A stretch of 64,000 nucleotides of DNA from Paralichthys olivaceus (taxonomy: Eukaryota > Chordata > Actinopteri > Pleuronectiformes > Paralichthyidae): the NCBI RefSeq assembly GCF_024713975.1, contig NC_091098.1:13812316-13876315 (forward strand), given 5' to 3'. Within the stretch, counting starts at the first letter, position 1, and the number at the start of each line of letters is the position of its first letter. The notes under the pieces are model-generated. The model was not told the DNA's origin and made no database searches. It worked only from the letters and a program-made list of their open reading frames with translations. Of this stretch, positions 11,660 through 27,866 are shown one piece after another. The position numbers and the translations under genes were made by a program.

Positions 11660-13537
11660 TTACAGCTCATGGCGAAGGAGGTAGCGGTGGTTGGGCTTCA
11701 GGTCAACTTCCACTGGAAAATGATCACTCACCTCAAGAGCCTAAAAAAGCCACAGAGAGATCAGGATTGACGTTTGTGTCAAATATAAAAGTGATAACAT
11801 ACAGGGTGACACGTTTACCTCCTCCTCAGTGAGATGGAAACTCTCTTTAAAGTTGAACGGTTGAGCTGAACCTGGAACCACACTGGAAATAATTTCACGT
11901 CCATGGACAATAATCCTGTTTGGTGAAAAGAAAACAGGATTGGTGTCTGCAGGATTTCTTCATGTGTGTGATTCAGTTTTTTTCAGCAGTCTCTGACCTG
12001 TCGTAGGCGCAGTGCGTCTTCTTTCGGACAGTGGTGTCTTGTTCGTCTCCAATCAGCCAGAGAAACCTTGGGTCACTCCTCAAGCGCACGGCTCTCCAGC
12101 CCTTGATGGTGACATAGCTGCAGCCGGCGTTCAGGTCCCCCAGGATCATTACGTTCTGGTGTGAATAGGTAAAGCCAAGATGGATGTTTTAACAGATCAC
12201 AACTCATACATTTCAAGCTAGAATGAAGACATAATGATGAAGATGATGAAGATGATGAAGATGATGAAGATGTGGTTTCACTTACATCAGTCTTCCACTT
12301 CTTGTAAATCCCTGTGAAGACTGTATATAGTTTATCAATCTCCTTCATGGCAGTTTTTGGACTGGTGTGTTGGCCAATCAGGACAAAATCCTTCACCACT
12401 GCAACAAACAAAAACTGCTTTAGCCGTCTGGGGCCCGAGGCTCTGACATACTGCATTGGCTTTTATGCATCAATTTGTTATTATGTGTTCCATTTTAAAA
12501 CTGATTTTATCATTATTCTTTTATTTTGCTGCCATCTTTATTTCCAGAAAATCTGTAAATTCTGGATTGCCTGAAGAACCTAGTTTGTTGTCGCTTTTTC
12601 ATCTGGTGGAAAAAAGAGAACAACTAAATTAATGAGATCATTTATCCTCCAACCTCTGGAATTGTAACTATATTGACTGATATTGAACTCACTCATGGAG
12701 AATGATTAGAAACCTGGATAAATTGCTAATATCCAGTCAACATGTCCAAAACCAAGAGACGAGCCAACCCAGGTTTCTGAAACCAAAGGTCTCTCCTGTA
12801 TTGTTCTTTCATGTATTCTTACATGTTGTGGGGGAGTGAAAGCGGACGATGAAAGGCTCCCTGGAGAAAACATCAGTTTCATTGGTCCCTTCATTCAGTT
12901 TAGGATACTGATAAAGCTCTTTGACCTTCAACACATTGTTCCTGAGGATGAAAATAGATGAAGAGCAGGGGTGTGATGATGTCATGTTAAACCGAGCTTT
13001 AACACTATCTGGTCCTGTTGGATAAACAGCCTAGAGTTACCTGTAAATGTAGACATACTGTTCCTTGTAGCTTTTCCTCCCCAGTCTTTCACTTTCCACA
13101 TAGGAGTATGGGTTGGATTTGTCAAATCTGCTCACAACAACATGAAAGATATGAAGTAACAGTCGCTGCACCAGCTTTTGAATTTCACCCTCAAACACTT
13201 GTACCTGTTAAGATCTTGAACTAAAGTTTGTATTGCTTCTCCTTTAGAGTCTCGGACCTCCTGAATAAGACACAAGTCACATCGAGAAAGGATCTGAGGA
13301 ACAAAAAAAGAAATTAAAAAGATATTTCAGTGGTGTAGTTCTGCTTGGTTGTTGCTCTAGTCACATACAGCAGAGTACCTTCAGTAGAATCCCCATGACC
13401 TTCTGGTTGTTTGCCTTTGCTTCACCAAAGCTCTGAATATTAAAAGCGCAGATTTTCAGTGAAGATGTGACATTCAACACAAACAACCCTGCGAGCAGCA
13501 GCACAGCTCCAGTACTCATCCTGCAGAGGAGTATCAT
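11660..13537 (-). CDS. dnase1l1: DNase I-family secreted endonuclease (DNase1-like 1 type)
   Basis: Eight coding exons: 13537-13379, 13293-13205, 13127-13041, 12941-12823, 12398-12286, 12155-11998, 11915-11819 and 11740-11660. They give about 300 aa, the usual family length. A hydrophobic signal peptide (AVLLLAGLFVLNV) precedes LKICAFNIQSFGEAK. All catalytic blocks are present: LIQEVRDS, SYKEQYVYIYR, IGQHTSP (general-acid His), GDLNAG (metal Asp and Asn), YDRIIVHG (Asp) and VSDHFPVEV (second catalytic His). The enzyme should cut DNA with Ca/Mg in the secretory path or outside the cell. The start may be ATG at 13535-13537 or ATG at 13517-13519, because two acceptors (TTACAG and TCTGCAG) flank them; an upstream 5' UTR exon with a strong GTAAGT donor ends at 13991. 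The C-terminus is short and hydrophilic and ends RHEL, without the hydrophobic tail expected of a GPI-anchored form. The paralogue (L1 or another fish-specific copy) is inferred from emd synteny and is less sure than the family. Confidence 0.85.
12231..12272. repeat. GAT/GAA trinucleotide tract in a DNase intron
   Basis: A run of GATGATGAA units lies just 3' of the donor at 12286 on the minus strand, where it reads as TCATCTTCATC. Confidence 0.8.
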
Positions 13538-13990
13538 TCTGTAAGAACAAGAGAATTTGGCAAGATCCCCTTTGTCATATTGTGAAATATGTTACAAGAA
13601 CTCTCAGCAGCATGTACGTCTGCACCACAGCCTCTGACCTTCAGTTCCAGTTTCGCCAGGAGACTGACCTCAGTCCAGCAAAGATCCATCTCTTCACTGA
13701 GCACTGTTGTATTAGGGAACATGCAGGTAAACGTGTGTGAAAAGACGGGAGCTGCAGATCTGTGTGGGGGATGTGCTGCGTCAGTGCCTTTGAGAATAGC
13801 ACTTCATCTGGAACAGTTAAAAACCTCTGGATACAATGAACAAAAGCTCTATCCCACTGAGCTGTATGTGTTTTTGTCTCTATGTTTGAGTGTTATCAGA
13901 CAATAGATGGTGTCGTGTGTCATGCCTGTCATTTCTGTGGAATCATATCATTCAGTCAGTTTGGCACAGACATGAGCAGCTGGTACTTAC

Positions 13991-14065
13991 CACATAGAGC
14001 CACCAGAGACAGAACAGCTGCAGTTTTAACTGATATAGGACGGTTCTCTCGCCCTTCCCCCTGAA
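13991..14065 (-). promoter_or_regulatory. Probable 5' UTR exon and TATA-type promoter of the DNase gene
   Basis: On the minus strand a donor TGTG|GTAAGTA ends a putative untranslated exon at 13991. About 70 bases upstream, near 14070, AAATATAAG could act as a TATA element. The exon would splice to one of the two acceptors before the start codon at 13517-13537. Confidence 0.4.
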
Positions 14066-15016
14066 GTATCTTATATTTACTGTGAAAATCATTTTTATTT
14101 AGACATCAGACTTTCATTATTTGTTACTTTCTACTTCCACTTCTGTACAATTCAGAATCAAATATTATGTAAAATGATTTAGTGTTGCATTTAATTGACA
14201 GCTGAAGTTACTTTACTTCTATCTTAGTATTTTTATAATGTATTTTAATCATGGATTATTTGTTTTTATTGATTGCTGTTTGTTAATCACAGGTTTCTTG
14301 TACAGTTACTTTTGATGGTATATTTGTTATTTATACAGAATAGGCCATTTTATTTTATTTCAAGTTGCCTTGTAAAAACTGACTTAAGGCACAAGAAATG
14401 AAAATTAGTTTTATGGCTAACTCTGGCTCCTTTACAGTATTTTGTCTGTTGATTCAAGAGCACTGATTATATCGAATAAATAAACAAACTTTACAAACCC
14501 ATATTTTACATATTTTAAAAAAGTAGTAAACACATTAAAGTGCTGGTACAATCAATAAATACAAATCAATATTACTGTATGTTAAGCAATAGCCTAATTT
14601 AACTGACAGGGATCATTATATTTTATAAATTTATTTTTTTATTTTTATGACTTTAGGTATATTTTGCTTCTAATATTTATAGATTTTAAACGTACGTTAA
14701 TGTGTGAGTGTTTGAGTGTTTCCTCAGTGAAGTACTGTAACTTTTACTATATGTATTATGTACGTAATAATGTAAATGAGACTTGTATGTGTTCCAACAC
14801 TATATTTAAAACTATTACAAACACTGTTGCTTTGTTCACACTGCATGTGTATTTGAATATTCTGCACACACACTCAAACACAGTACATCCTGATCATGTC
14901 AACACAACATTATCTTACAAAATCATATGAAATACATATCAACATACTACATCCAGTAAAAATCTTTTTTTTAAACAACAGCAATAAGAAAATAATATTC
15001 CTGAGCAGGGATGTTG
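13992..15016. other. Intergenic AT-rich DNA between the DNase promoter and traf3ip3
   Basis: No coding signal. The right part is probably the traf3ip3 3' UTR; TTTATT at 14630-14635 is AATAAA on the minus strand, about 385 nt beyond the stop. Confidence 0.45.
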
Positions 15017-19487
<4,471 letters not shown>

Positions 19488-21008
19488 GGCAGCTCCTCTG
19501 CCTTGAGCCTTCCATGAAAATATAAGAGAAAAATCATTATGACTAATTGTAATTAGTTAAATATACAGAATGTAAAGAATATAGCTGTAATCCTAAGATG
19601 AACTAACTTATGTTTATTGTTATAGGTGTGTGTGAGAAAAGTGTTGAAGGTGCTGTATCTGAAGAAACTATTGAAGAATTGTGAATAATAAGTTTCTCTG
19701 ACTTAGATTCAAGTTTAAAGAAAAAAATTGGTGGCATTTCTCAAACTCAGTCCTGTCATTTTAATCTTCAAGACTCTTTTATTGAACAAAGGAAAGAACA
19801 TTACTCATCTGCAGTAGGCTCTGCTCCAAATTTATTTGAGGTGTGTGCATCAAATAACGTAAAAGATCAAGTAAATTATGTTTTGTGTAGCTCTGCAATT
19901 CTCTGTGACCCATGCTGGTTGAAGCAGCTGCAGGAGTAGGTCTAGAAATACTTTTTATTTTATTTTAATAATAGCAGTAGTGAAGGTTTTGGGTTTGGTG
20001 GAAAATGCAGTGGTTGCATTGCTGGTGTATTTTCTTTTAGAATGCTGCAGAATATGATATCAAAGACAGACCAGGCCCTGGTAAGTGCTAACTGAGGCTG
20101 TGGAAAGAAAACATGGACGATAATACAAAGACAACACGCAACTACTAAATAAGCAGAAATGCACCAAGAGCTTACCTACTATGCCATCCCATTCAGTGGT
20201 GTCAAACTCTTCATGCAATGGATGAGAAGTTATTCATTTCCTCACTCCTCTCAAATAATGTCCGGAGGCTTAGTCCCGCGTTTCACATGTAGCTGCTTCT
20301 GTTGAGCATAATTTACAGGAAGTGAAGAGAACCACAGCGTCATATGTTCCTCTATCTCAGCAGCCACTCGTACCAAACTGATGCCACACACGGGTGGGCC
20401 CCAAGATTACAGGCAGACCCAGTCTATTCCCCCTGCATGCAGTCTGGGATGAAACCCACCACTTGGGAGACAGAGCTGGGTTGTGTTGTGTGACTGCCGC
20501 ACCTTGGATATATCTGAATGTTTATTATAATGACAGCACTGTCAATCCTCAGTGGAGTGTGTTAATGACTTCGATTTAATGAAGGCGTAAATGACTACTG
20601 TTATACAAAGGCAGGAGACTGTACAACTGTAGAGAAATAGAAAAATACAACATTATAACTAGAGAAGTAGTTGAAGAGAGAAGGGCCTAAGGTTTGAGGG
20701 CTCTAAGCCAAACTGTTTAGAGGACACGTAAACAGTAAAACCTTGTTACATGGTGCAGATTAATAATAACACAGAACAAACAGACCAAAAACCAATGTTT
20801 TTTTGTTTCCATTTCAGCTTTTCAATGCAAATATAGGATTTTAAAATAATTCAAACATAATATGTTGTGTGAATTCTCCTCAGAGCCAACGGCTGCTCTG
20901 CTAAGCTAGGCTGCTAAGCTTGCTTTGAATTGGTTACCTCAGGACTAATGAGGTTACTTTGTTACTTTTTAAAACTGTTTTTCTTGAACTATCTTCCTAC
21001 CTACAAAC

Positions 21009-21306
21009 CTACCATCCATCCATCCATCCTTCCATCCATCCATCCTTCCATCCTTCCATCCATCCATCCATCCATCAGAATCAGAAAAGCTTTATTGCCA
21101 AGTAAGTTTTTTACACATACATGGAATTTGTTTTGGTGTTGTTGGTGCATGTCAGACATCTCTAAATGTAAGATAAGAAAATCAAGTATTAAAATGTAAC
21201 AGTATAAATATAAAAACATATACACAGTATGTTTTAATGGTAAAAAAGAAATAAGAAGAGCAGTACAGCTGAGGAAGTCCATCCTTCCATCCATCCTTCC
21301 ATCTAC
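21009..21306. repeat. (CCAT)n tandem repeat surrounding a dispersed teleost repeat
   Basis: Tetranucleotide CCAT/CCTT runs occupy about 21009-21077 and reappear at about 21280-21306. Between them is a segment beginning TCAGAATCAGAAAAGCTTTA and continuing GGAATTTGTTTTGGTG, a frequent teleost interspersed sequence similar to LINE/SINE 3' tails. The arrangement suggests insertion into a CCAT array. Confidence 0.6.
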
Positions 21307-21413
21307 TTATCTATCTCGATTGCTTAGGCCTGCATTACCACTGATGATCTAAACTCAGCTGAGCGAGCAGCGCCCCCTCCTGGTCGCGTCGCTTCACGGC
21401 CGCTAAACGCTAC

Positions 21414-21445
21414 TCTCGCGATACTTCACGAGGATTTCTCGCGTG
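21414..21445 (+). promoter_or_regulatory. TCTCGCGA promoter element(s) of atp5pb
   Basis: The palindrome TCTCGCGA lies at 21414-21421, and a second TCTCGCG follows at about 21437. This motif drives TATA-less vertebrate housekeeping promoters and is bound by BANP. It lies about 110 nt upstream of the atp5pb start codon in CpG-rich DNA, with no TATA box, so it is the likely core promoter. Confidence 0.7.
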
Positions 21446-21528
21446 TCCGCCATCGCTGCGGCTCTTTGCAGAAGGACACTGAGACGCTGGTCGGTGGAGG
21501 AAGAACTCTGCACTTTCGTCCTTCAAAC

Positions 21529-24500
21529 ATGTTGTCCAGACTCGTCCTGGTTTCAGGTACGTTCTCACCCAGCCGCTGGGATATTAAGAGAAACCCTTCA
21601 GCGTCCATGTCACCGAACAGTGGAGCGGGAGAAGTGAAGGTTTAAAGTGAGCGTGAAGGGTAAAGTGAAGGCCGCACGTTGAATGAGAGACATGCTAATG
21701 CTAACTGTAGGTAACAATTCAAACTGTAGCAGTTTTTTCATCTACAACAACACTGTGCGACCTTCTCTGTATTCCCAGCAGACAGCACGAGAGCTCAGTC
21801 AAAGTTAAATGAGCTAACAGCAAATAACGACAGTACACAGAAGCTAAGTTAGCTAACGTTAGCTCTGCACGCCTACTAATGTCACCTCATTGACAGCCAG
21901 GGTTTGTCTGCACTTTGTTTCTACAATGGAAATAATCCACCATGGCTTCACAAGGCAATGTGTTTCTATTCAATATGAATGTATTGTATTGCAATGGCTT
22001 CATGATTTAACTATTTCCAGCAGTAATATTTACCCAATCCCAAGTAGTGAGGTGCACAGTTAAACGTATGTAATTTAGAATGAGTCTTTCTAACTATCAT
22101 GATGTTCAGCTTTGCTTTAAATTGTTTTGGGGACACGTTGATTAATCCTGAAAACTTCTGTTGAAGATCAAGTGAGTGACATAAAACAGTAAAGACATTT
22201 GACCAAAATAAGGTTAAAATAGAATGAGAAGTATAAAGATAAATCAGCAGAGCTTAATTATTGTGCAGTATATGAATCAATATTAAATACGTTAGTGTAT
22301 ATATACAAACAAATTAAAAATGAGTGTAAATATAGCTGAGAGTTGAAGATGACCTTTATTTTTGATGTATTTTACATATATATTACAGATATATTTAATA
22401 GTATGAATTCTGTTTGTCAATCATGAAAATAATCTCAGCAGATAAAAGGAAAACTGTAGTTGCCACAATATATATCATTTATTCTATTCTGTCATTCTGT
22501 TTGCAGCCAGTTCCCTGAAAAGCAGTGGACTCCTTGGAGCTGGGTACGTCTTGGACACAATGATACATTTGATCAGCATTATGTATAATAATGTGTGCAA
22601 ATGCAATGAGGCATGTTTATGTGAAAGCTAACAGTGTTTTCCACCACAGCCTGATCCAAGCGTCTCGCTCCCTGCACACATCATCCCAGAGTCTGGCTCC
22701 GGTGCCTCCTCTGCCAGAGAAGGGAGGCAAAGTCCGCCATGGCATCATCCCAGAAGAGCTCTTTCAGCTCCTGTACCCCAAAACTGGAGTCACAGGTCTG
22801 TAGTCTTCAATCTAGGGTAAAGCGTTGAAAACAGCTTTGATTAAAACTTCTACATTATCTTGACATGCCACAGCAAAAGGTTTACATAGCTGACTTTTAG
22901 GTCCTTTGTCAGAGTCTCTGTCTGAGTTTGTTACCTTGTCACTCCCCCTCTGACCTGTGCTCTCTTTACACTTAAACAATAAACACCATCACTGATCACA
23001 AGTTATTAGGACACGTACAGGACTGACGTTTACTGTGTGTTTGTTTGATTCGCTGTAGACACACGTTTAAAGCTGCTACACAGTCAGGACGTCAGGGTTA
23101 AAGTGACGGGAATGATCCGGACTCATGATCTGACATCATTGATAAATACAGTAACTAGATACATGTGATTATCAGTTCTTGTGTGAAGAGCGACAGAGAC
23201 GAACATACACACACGCACACACTCCTGCATTCCTACAGACAAGTTCTTCCCACAGATTATGACTCAATGCAGTGTTTTAACTTAATTGTTGCTGAAGAAG
23301 CGATGCCACCTTAATCCAGTATAATAAATACGCATTCAGCAAATTTTTATAAAGACCAGTTCCATGTGAGAATGATTAGGAAACATCAGGAGTAGAGTCT
23401 CTTGTTGACCTGTGCGAAGTAATGCGCCTCAGTTTGATTTATATCGCGATACTTACCGATATCTAAATATTATCTTGATACGATTTTTTTCAGTATCGCC
23501 CAGCCCTGTGTGTAATAAAAAAAAAAAATCATGAGACATCAGTCAAAAGCACCAAACATATTTTGTTGAGTGCAATGCTTATGACACTACATTGTATAAT
23601 TTAATTAATAATCTGTTTAATTTAACGTTGAATTTTATCTCATGATGTGTTTGGATTTACATCAACAACAAGCTGAACCAGTAACATCATCTGTGTCTAT
23701 GGAGAAATTCAAAATCAACATTTCTACCTTTGCCACTAGGACCCTACATGCTGGGCACTGGCCTCCTCCTCTACATCCTTTCCAAGGAAATCTACGTCAT
23801 CAACCATGAGACCTTCGCTGCCGCCTCCATAGGGGCTGTCATCATTTATGGTGTCAAAAAATTTGGTCCAAGTGTTGCAGCTTTTGCTGACAAACTTAAT
23901 GAGGTAGGCCGGCAGCCATTTGCGGTTTTAGCTTTTTAATTAATTTATTTATAGGATGCTAGAAAAAAGATTTCACAAAGTGTGTTCTTATCTAATTCTT
24001 ATCCCTATTTTCTTTGAATTGTGAGTTTGTTTAACAAATGTAACTATAATCAAGATACAGTTTTCCAAATATCATCGATCTACTCTTTAGTGCTCATCCT
24101 TTGCGAGCACCATTGTAATCCCAATTGTGTGTGTTTTCTTTTTTTAGGACAAAGTGATGAAGGCTCAGGAGGTGAAGGACCTTGCTATGTCCAGCCTGAC
24201 TCAGGCCATTGAGGATGAGAAGAAGGAACAGTGGAGAGCAGAGGGAAGATCAATGCTCTTTGATGCTAAGAGGGTGAGCGGCACTGATCTTTGCATTTTT
24301 ATTTTCCATTTCTATCTTAACCATTCATAATAAACAGCTTTGTATTTACATGAGACAAACCCCATCAACAACAGGTAATTGCCCTGAAACCTTCTACTCT
24401 GAGCTGTATGTGTTGAAGGGGCATCATTATGTAATCTTTGATCTATGAGTGGCAGTTTCAACACTGCCACCAAGTGGCCAAAGAAAAATGTTACAAAGAT

Positions 24501-25923
24501 AGTTCACCCAAAAACGGACAGATTTGATAATAGATTTGAATCTGCTCTTTATGTTACTTACATTGCAACAAGATATTAACAGCATGTAAAGAGGGCATTA
24601 AACCTGGTCGAAATATTGCAGCAACCCATGTTTAGAGTCCTTATATTTCTGTAAAGGCTTAATCGACTCTTCTTTCCCATCCAGAACAATGTGGCCATGC
24701 TTCTTGAGACCAACTACAGAGAGAGGCTACACATGGTGACCGGTGAGGTGAAGAGGCGGTTGGACTACCAGATCGCCCTGCAGGTCCTCCACCGTCGTAT
24801 GGAGCAGGAGCACATGGTCAACTGGGTGGAGAAGAGCGTTATCGGCAGCATCACTCCCCAGCAGGTCAGTCTAGTAGGAGGCGATCTTCTCAAAAAAACT
24901 TGTCCTTTTTAATAAACATAGTTCCCTGTTTTGAAATGGACTGTCGAGCATATACAAACTCAAATAATTGTCATTATTGTATTGTATTTACACCATAAAA
25001 AACACAGTATTGCAATAAAGACACTGGCAGATCATACTGCACATCTACATTGTACATCAGTGTCTCAAACCCACATTGTACACAGCTTGGAATGGCACCA
25101 CATCCTTAGCCAGTGGTCAATAATGCCAGATAATATAGCTGGACCTTGTGAAATACAGATGAGTGGTGATGTACCAATGAGATGAAGCACTCTTGGAATA
25201 GTTTTTTCAATAGTATTGTATTGAAGTGTTTGTTAGTGATACTTGTACCAGCCATAGTACAAAAAACGTACAATCTTAATTGATTGGTTTATGGCATAGT
25301 TTATTTTTCTCACTAAATGTTTTTTAAAAAGTTGGGAATCAGTTAGTACGTAAATCTATCTACCAACCTGAAACCATGTGTTTGAAGTATATATGTTTCA
25401 CCCAGTTTTCTTTAAATCACTTCTTCCCTGCTCCAAAACAGCAGTTGCACTCTCCTGCCACTGGCAAGTATTGTTTCTAGGACAGTGAAGTGTTCTCTGG
25501 TACTGTTACATTAGCCAGAGTGAGTTTAGCTATAGGCCAAACCACAGTGATGGTAATCTTCACTTCCAAACAGGATTAATACCATACAGCTGTTGAAACA
25601 TGTTCATGTGTTGATATTGTTCGTATCAGATCGGTACTCAGTATTGACCATTTTGCAAAGTCCAGGTATCAGAATCAGGAACAGAATAATGGTAATAATA
25701 CTTCTAATAAAATCTATTTTGATTATTTAAAAAATAAATCAGATTTTCTAACTGACCATTAAACCCCTGTTATTCTTACTGTCTTGTACATACGTCCTCA
25801 GGTGACAACACAGAACCTCACATCTGTGTTTTTGTTGTTTTTCAGGAGAAAGAGAGCATCGCCAAATGCATCACAGACCTGAAGGCTCTGGCCAAGGTCA
25901 CTCAGGCCAAAGCTACAGCCTAA
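21529..25923 (+). CDS. atp5pb: ATP synthase peripheral-stalk subunit b, mitochondrial
   Basis: Seven exons: 21529-21556, 22507-22543, 22650-22795, 23740-23903, 24148-24273, 24685-24864 and 25846-25923. They join to about 252 aa; mammals have 256. The N-terminus MLSRLVLVSASSLKSSG to SRSLHTSSQ is Arg/Ser-rich and lacks acids, as a mitochondrial presequence should be. Residues about 70-115 hold the paired membrane segment (GPYMLGTGLLLYILSKEIYV, then ASIGAVIIYGVKKFG). The rest is the long charged helix of the peripheral stalk (YRERLHMVTGEVKRRLDYQI, MVNWVEKSVIGSI). The protein holds F1 static relative to the c-ring in complex V of the inner membrane. AATAAA at about 26003 and 26079 are candidate poly(A) signals. 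All intron phases agree. Confidence 0.95.
23420..23515. repeat. Degenerate dispersed repeat (TATCG...CGCCCAGCCC type)
   Basis: TATATCGCGATACTTACCGATATC and CAGTATCGCCCAGCCC in an atp5pb intron resemble the termini of widespread vertebrate DNA-transposon remnants. Family not determined. Confidence 0.3.
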
Positions 25924-27116
25924 ACTATCAAGTCTTCAGCGAAGGCTTCTCTAATCCCCAAGTCATTGTCCCAAGACGAGACGTTCACTTTTCTTTACAG
26001 AATAAACTTATTTCTCATAAGATTGTCTCTGTCAATAGTGTGGGTGTGTACAGTATTTACACGTCAGCTGATGGTAAAATAAATGGTTCTCTTATTCAAC
26101 TTCAACTGGTCAGTTTGTATTTTTCCACTTCAGCTTATTTTTCTTATCTTTGAACAATTGGTAAACCTTTGCTTACATAATTTCCCAGTGACGTTAGGTG
26201 TGTTGAATGCATAGCATTAACATTTTATAGGCACCGTAGATTACACTCCTGTTAGGTTTCTGGACCTTTGATCACTGAAGAAGACAGTGAAGAAGTGTTT
26301 TTAAACCTTTGGACTCATAATGAGCTACAGATTTGTCGCCTCCCTCCAATACCTCAACGATTTATCCACAAATGACAAATCAGACCAGCCCTCTGGATCC
26401 GTCACTCCTGAATTTTTGCACTTTGAACCTTGTGCCTTCAAGCAGGAAGTCCATGTTTTCTCAGTTTGCTGTTTGAGGAATAATCTGCTAGGAACCGTGT
26501 CGGTAGAGCATCTGTTTGAAGGAAAGGAACAATGACACTGGAGCAGAGCTGATGCGGACAGGTAATTACTGGATTAAGAAATAATTTAAATGTTAGAGGT
26601 TATAGCTTAAAAAGTTAAATTAAACGGGTGGTGGATTCTGCGTCTTGTTTAGAAGTGTTTGCTCATGTGAAGCGAGTCACGGTTGACAGCTTTTTAATAT
26701 AGAAGGTGTGGGGCGGTTTTTAAATGCAGCACTGAAGTAAAATCCCAAATTGTGAGGTACAGATGAGCACGTAGAAAACTAAGTCAGTTTAATATCATCT
26801 AGCTGAAGTTTATTAACATTAGTAAATCCTCAGGCTATTTCAGACCAATCAAGACTGTAGCAGTAAAATCTAAGTGTTGTTAAAGAAAGTTTTAACTTGT
26901 AAATTCCTTTAATTGAGCTGTCAGAGTCTGAACTTCTAAACATGAACTTAGTGGATTTACCAACCATCTGTCCTGTGTTAAAATGAAACCAATCTGCTCA
27001 TATGTTTCCTTTTTATCAGGTTGAGAAACTTTTTTGTGCAGGTTGGTGTGGCTTCCAAGAGATTCTGAGCAATCTGAAGATTATATTCCTTTAAAAGAGA
27101 CAGAAGCTGTTTGACA
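25924..27116. other. atp5pb 3' UTR and 5' flank of eps8l3
   Basis: After the atp5pb poly(A) signals no coding exon is recognised up to the eps8l3 start. Open frames at 25866-26153 and 26320-26535 are continuations or chance frames. Untranslated first exons of eps8l3 may lie here but no splice signal is decisive. Confidence 0.45.
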
Positions 27117-27829
27117 ATGTATGGAAACAACGGCCCCTTCTCCTACTCCCCAAGGTCAGTAAAATGAATCAACCTTCCAGTGTCACTGTCGCTGGTCTAA
27201 TTGATCCACCATGAACGCAACGTTTAGATCTTTACAACACCCGGAATGTCTTATCACACCCTGTTGAGATAAAACACTACTGTGCAGCTATTTGAGACTG
27301 GATGATTCAACTTCAGATTGCTGATGGTAGCTAGATAGATTAAAAAGACTCTTTTGCTTTCCACATGGACTGTTTACTTGCAGAGACTTAAAGGTCCAGT
27401 GTGCAAGATTTAGGTGAAAGGAAACTATTGGCAGAAATGTAATGTAGTTTAATCTTCATGATGTTTTCACTAGTTCATTTCATCTTAATTGTATGAATTG
27501 CAGTTTGCTTTACCCTTGAAAAAGCCCTTTATATTTAAATACTTTATATTTACATCGAGGGGTCCTCTCTACGGAGGCCGCCATGTTTTTTACATTAGTC
27601 CAGACTGATATCAGGAGGGATCCAGCCCCACAGTCTTGTCCCTTGCGTAATGCATATTCCTATGCATAATGTGTATGTAGAGATTACCTTAACCATCACA
27701 ACTCACCTTCAACCATTATCTTAAACCTAATTCTACCTCTGACCCTAAAACCAAATCTTAACCCCCAAAATAGCTTTGTAAAAAATGTCCTCCATAAGGT
27801 CTAATAGTCTCAGTGGCCCTCACTAGGAT

Positions 27830-27866
<37 letters not shown>

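Larger units (their letters stand above)
19488..21528. other. Head-to-head interval between traf3ip3 and atp5pb
   Basis: No coding exon. It may contain non-coding 5' exons of traf3ip3; a minus-strand GTAAGC donor near 20176 ends a candidate. An interspersed repeat flanked by (CCAT)n lies at about 21009-21306. The CpG-rich atp5pb promoter occupies about 21360-21528. Confidence 0.5.
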
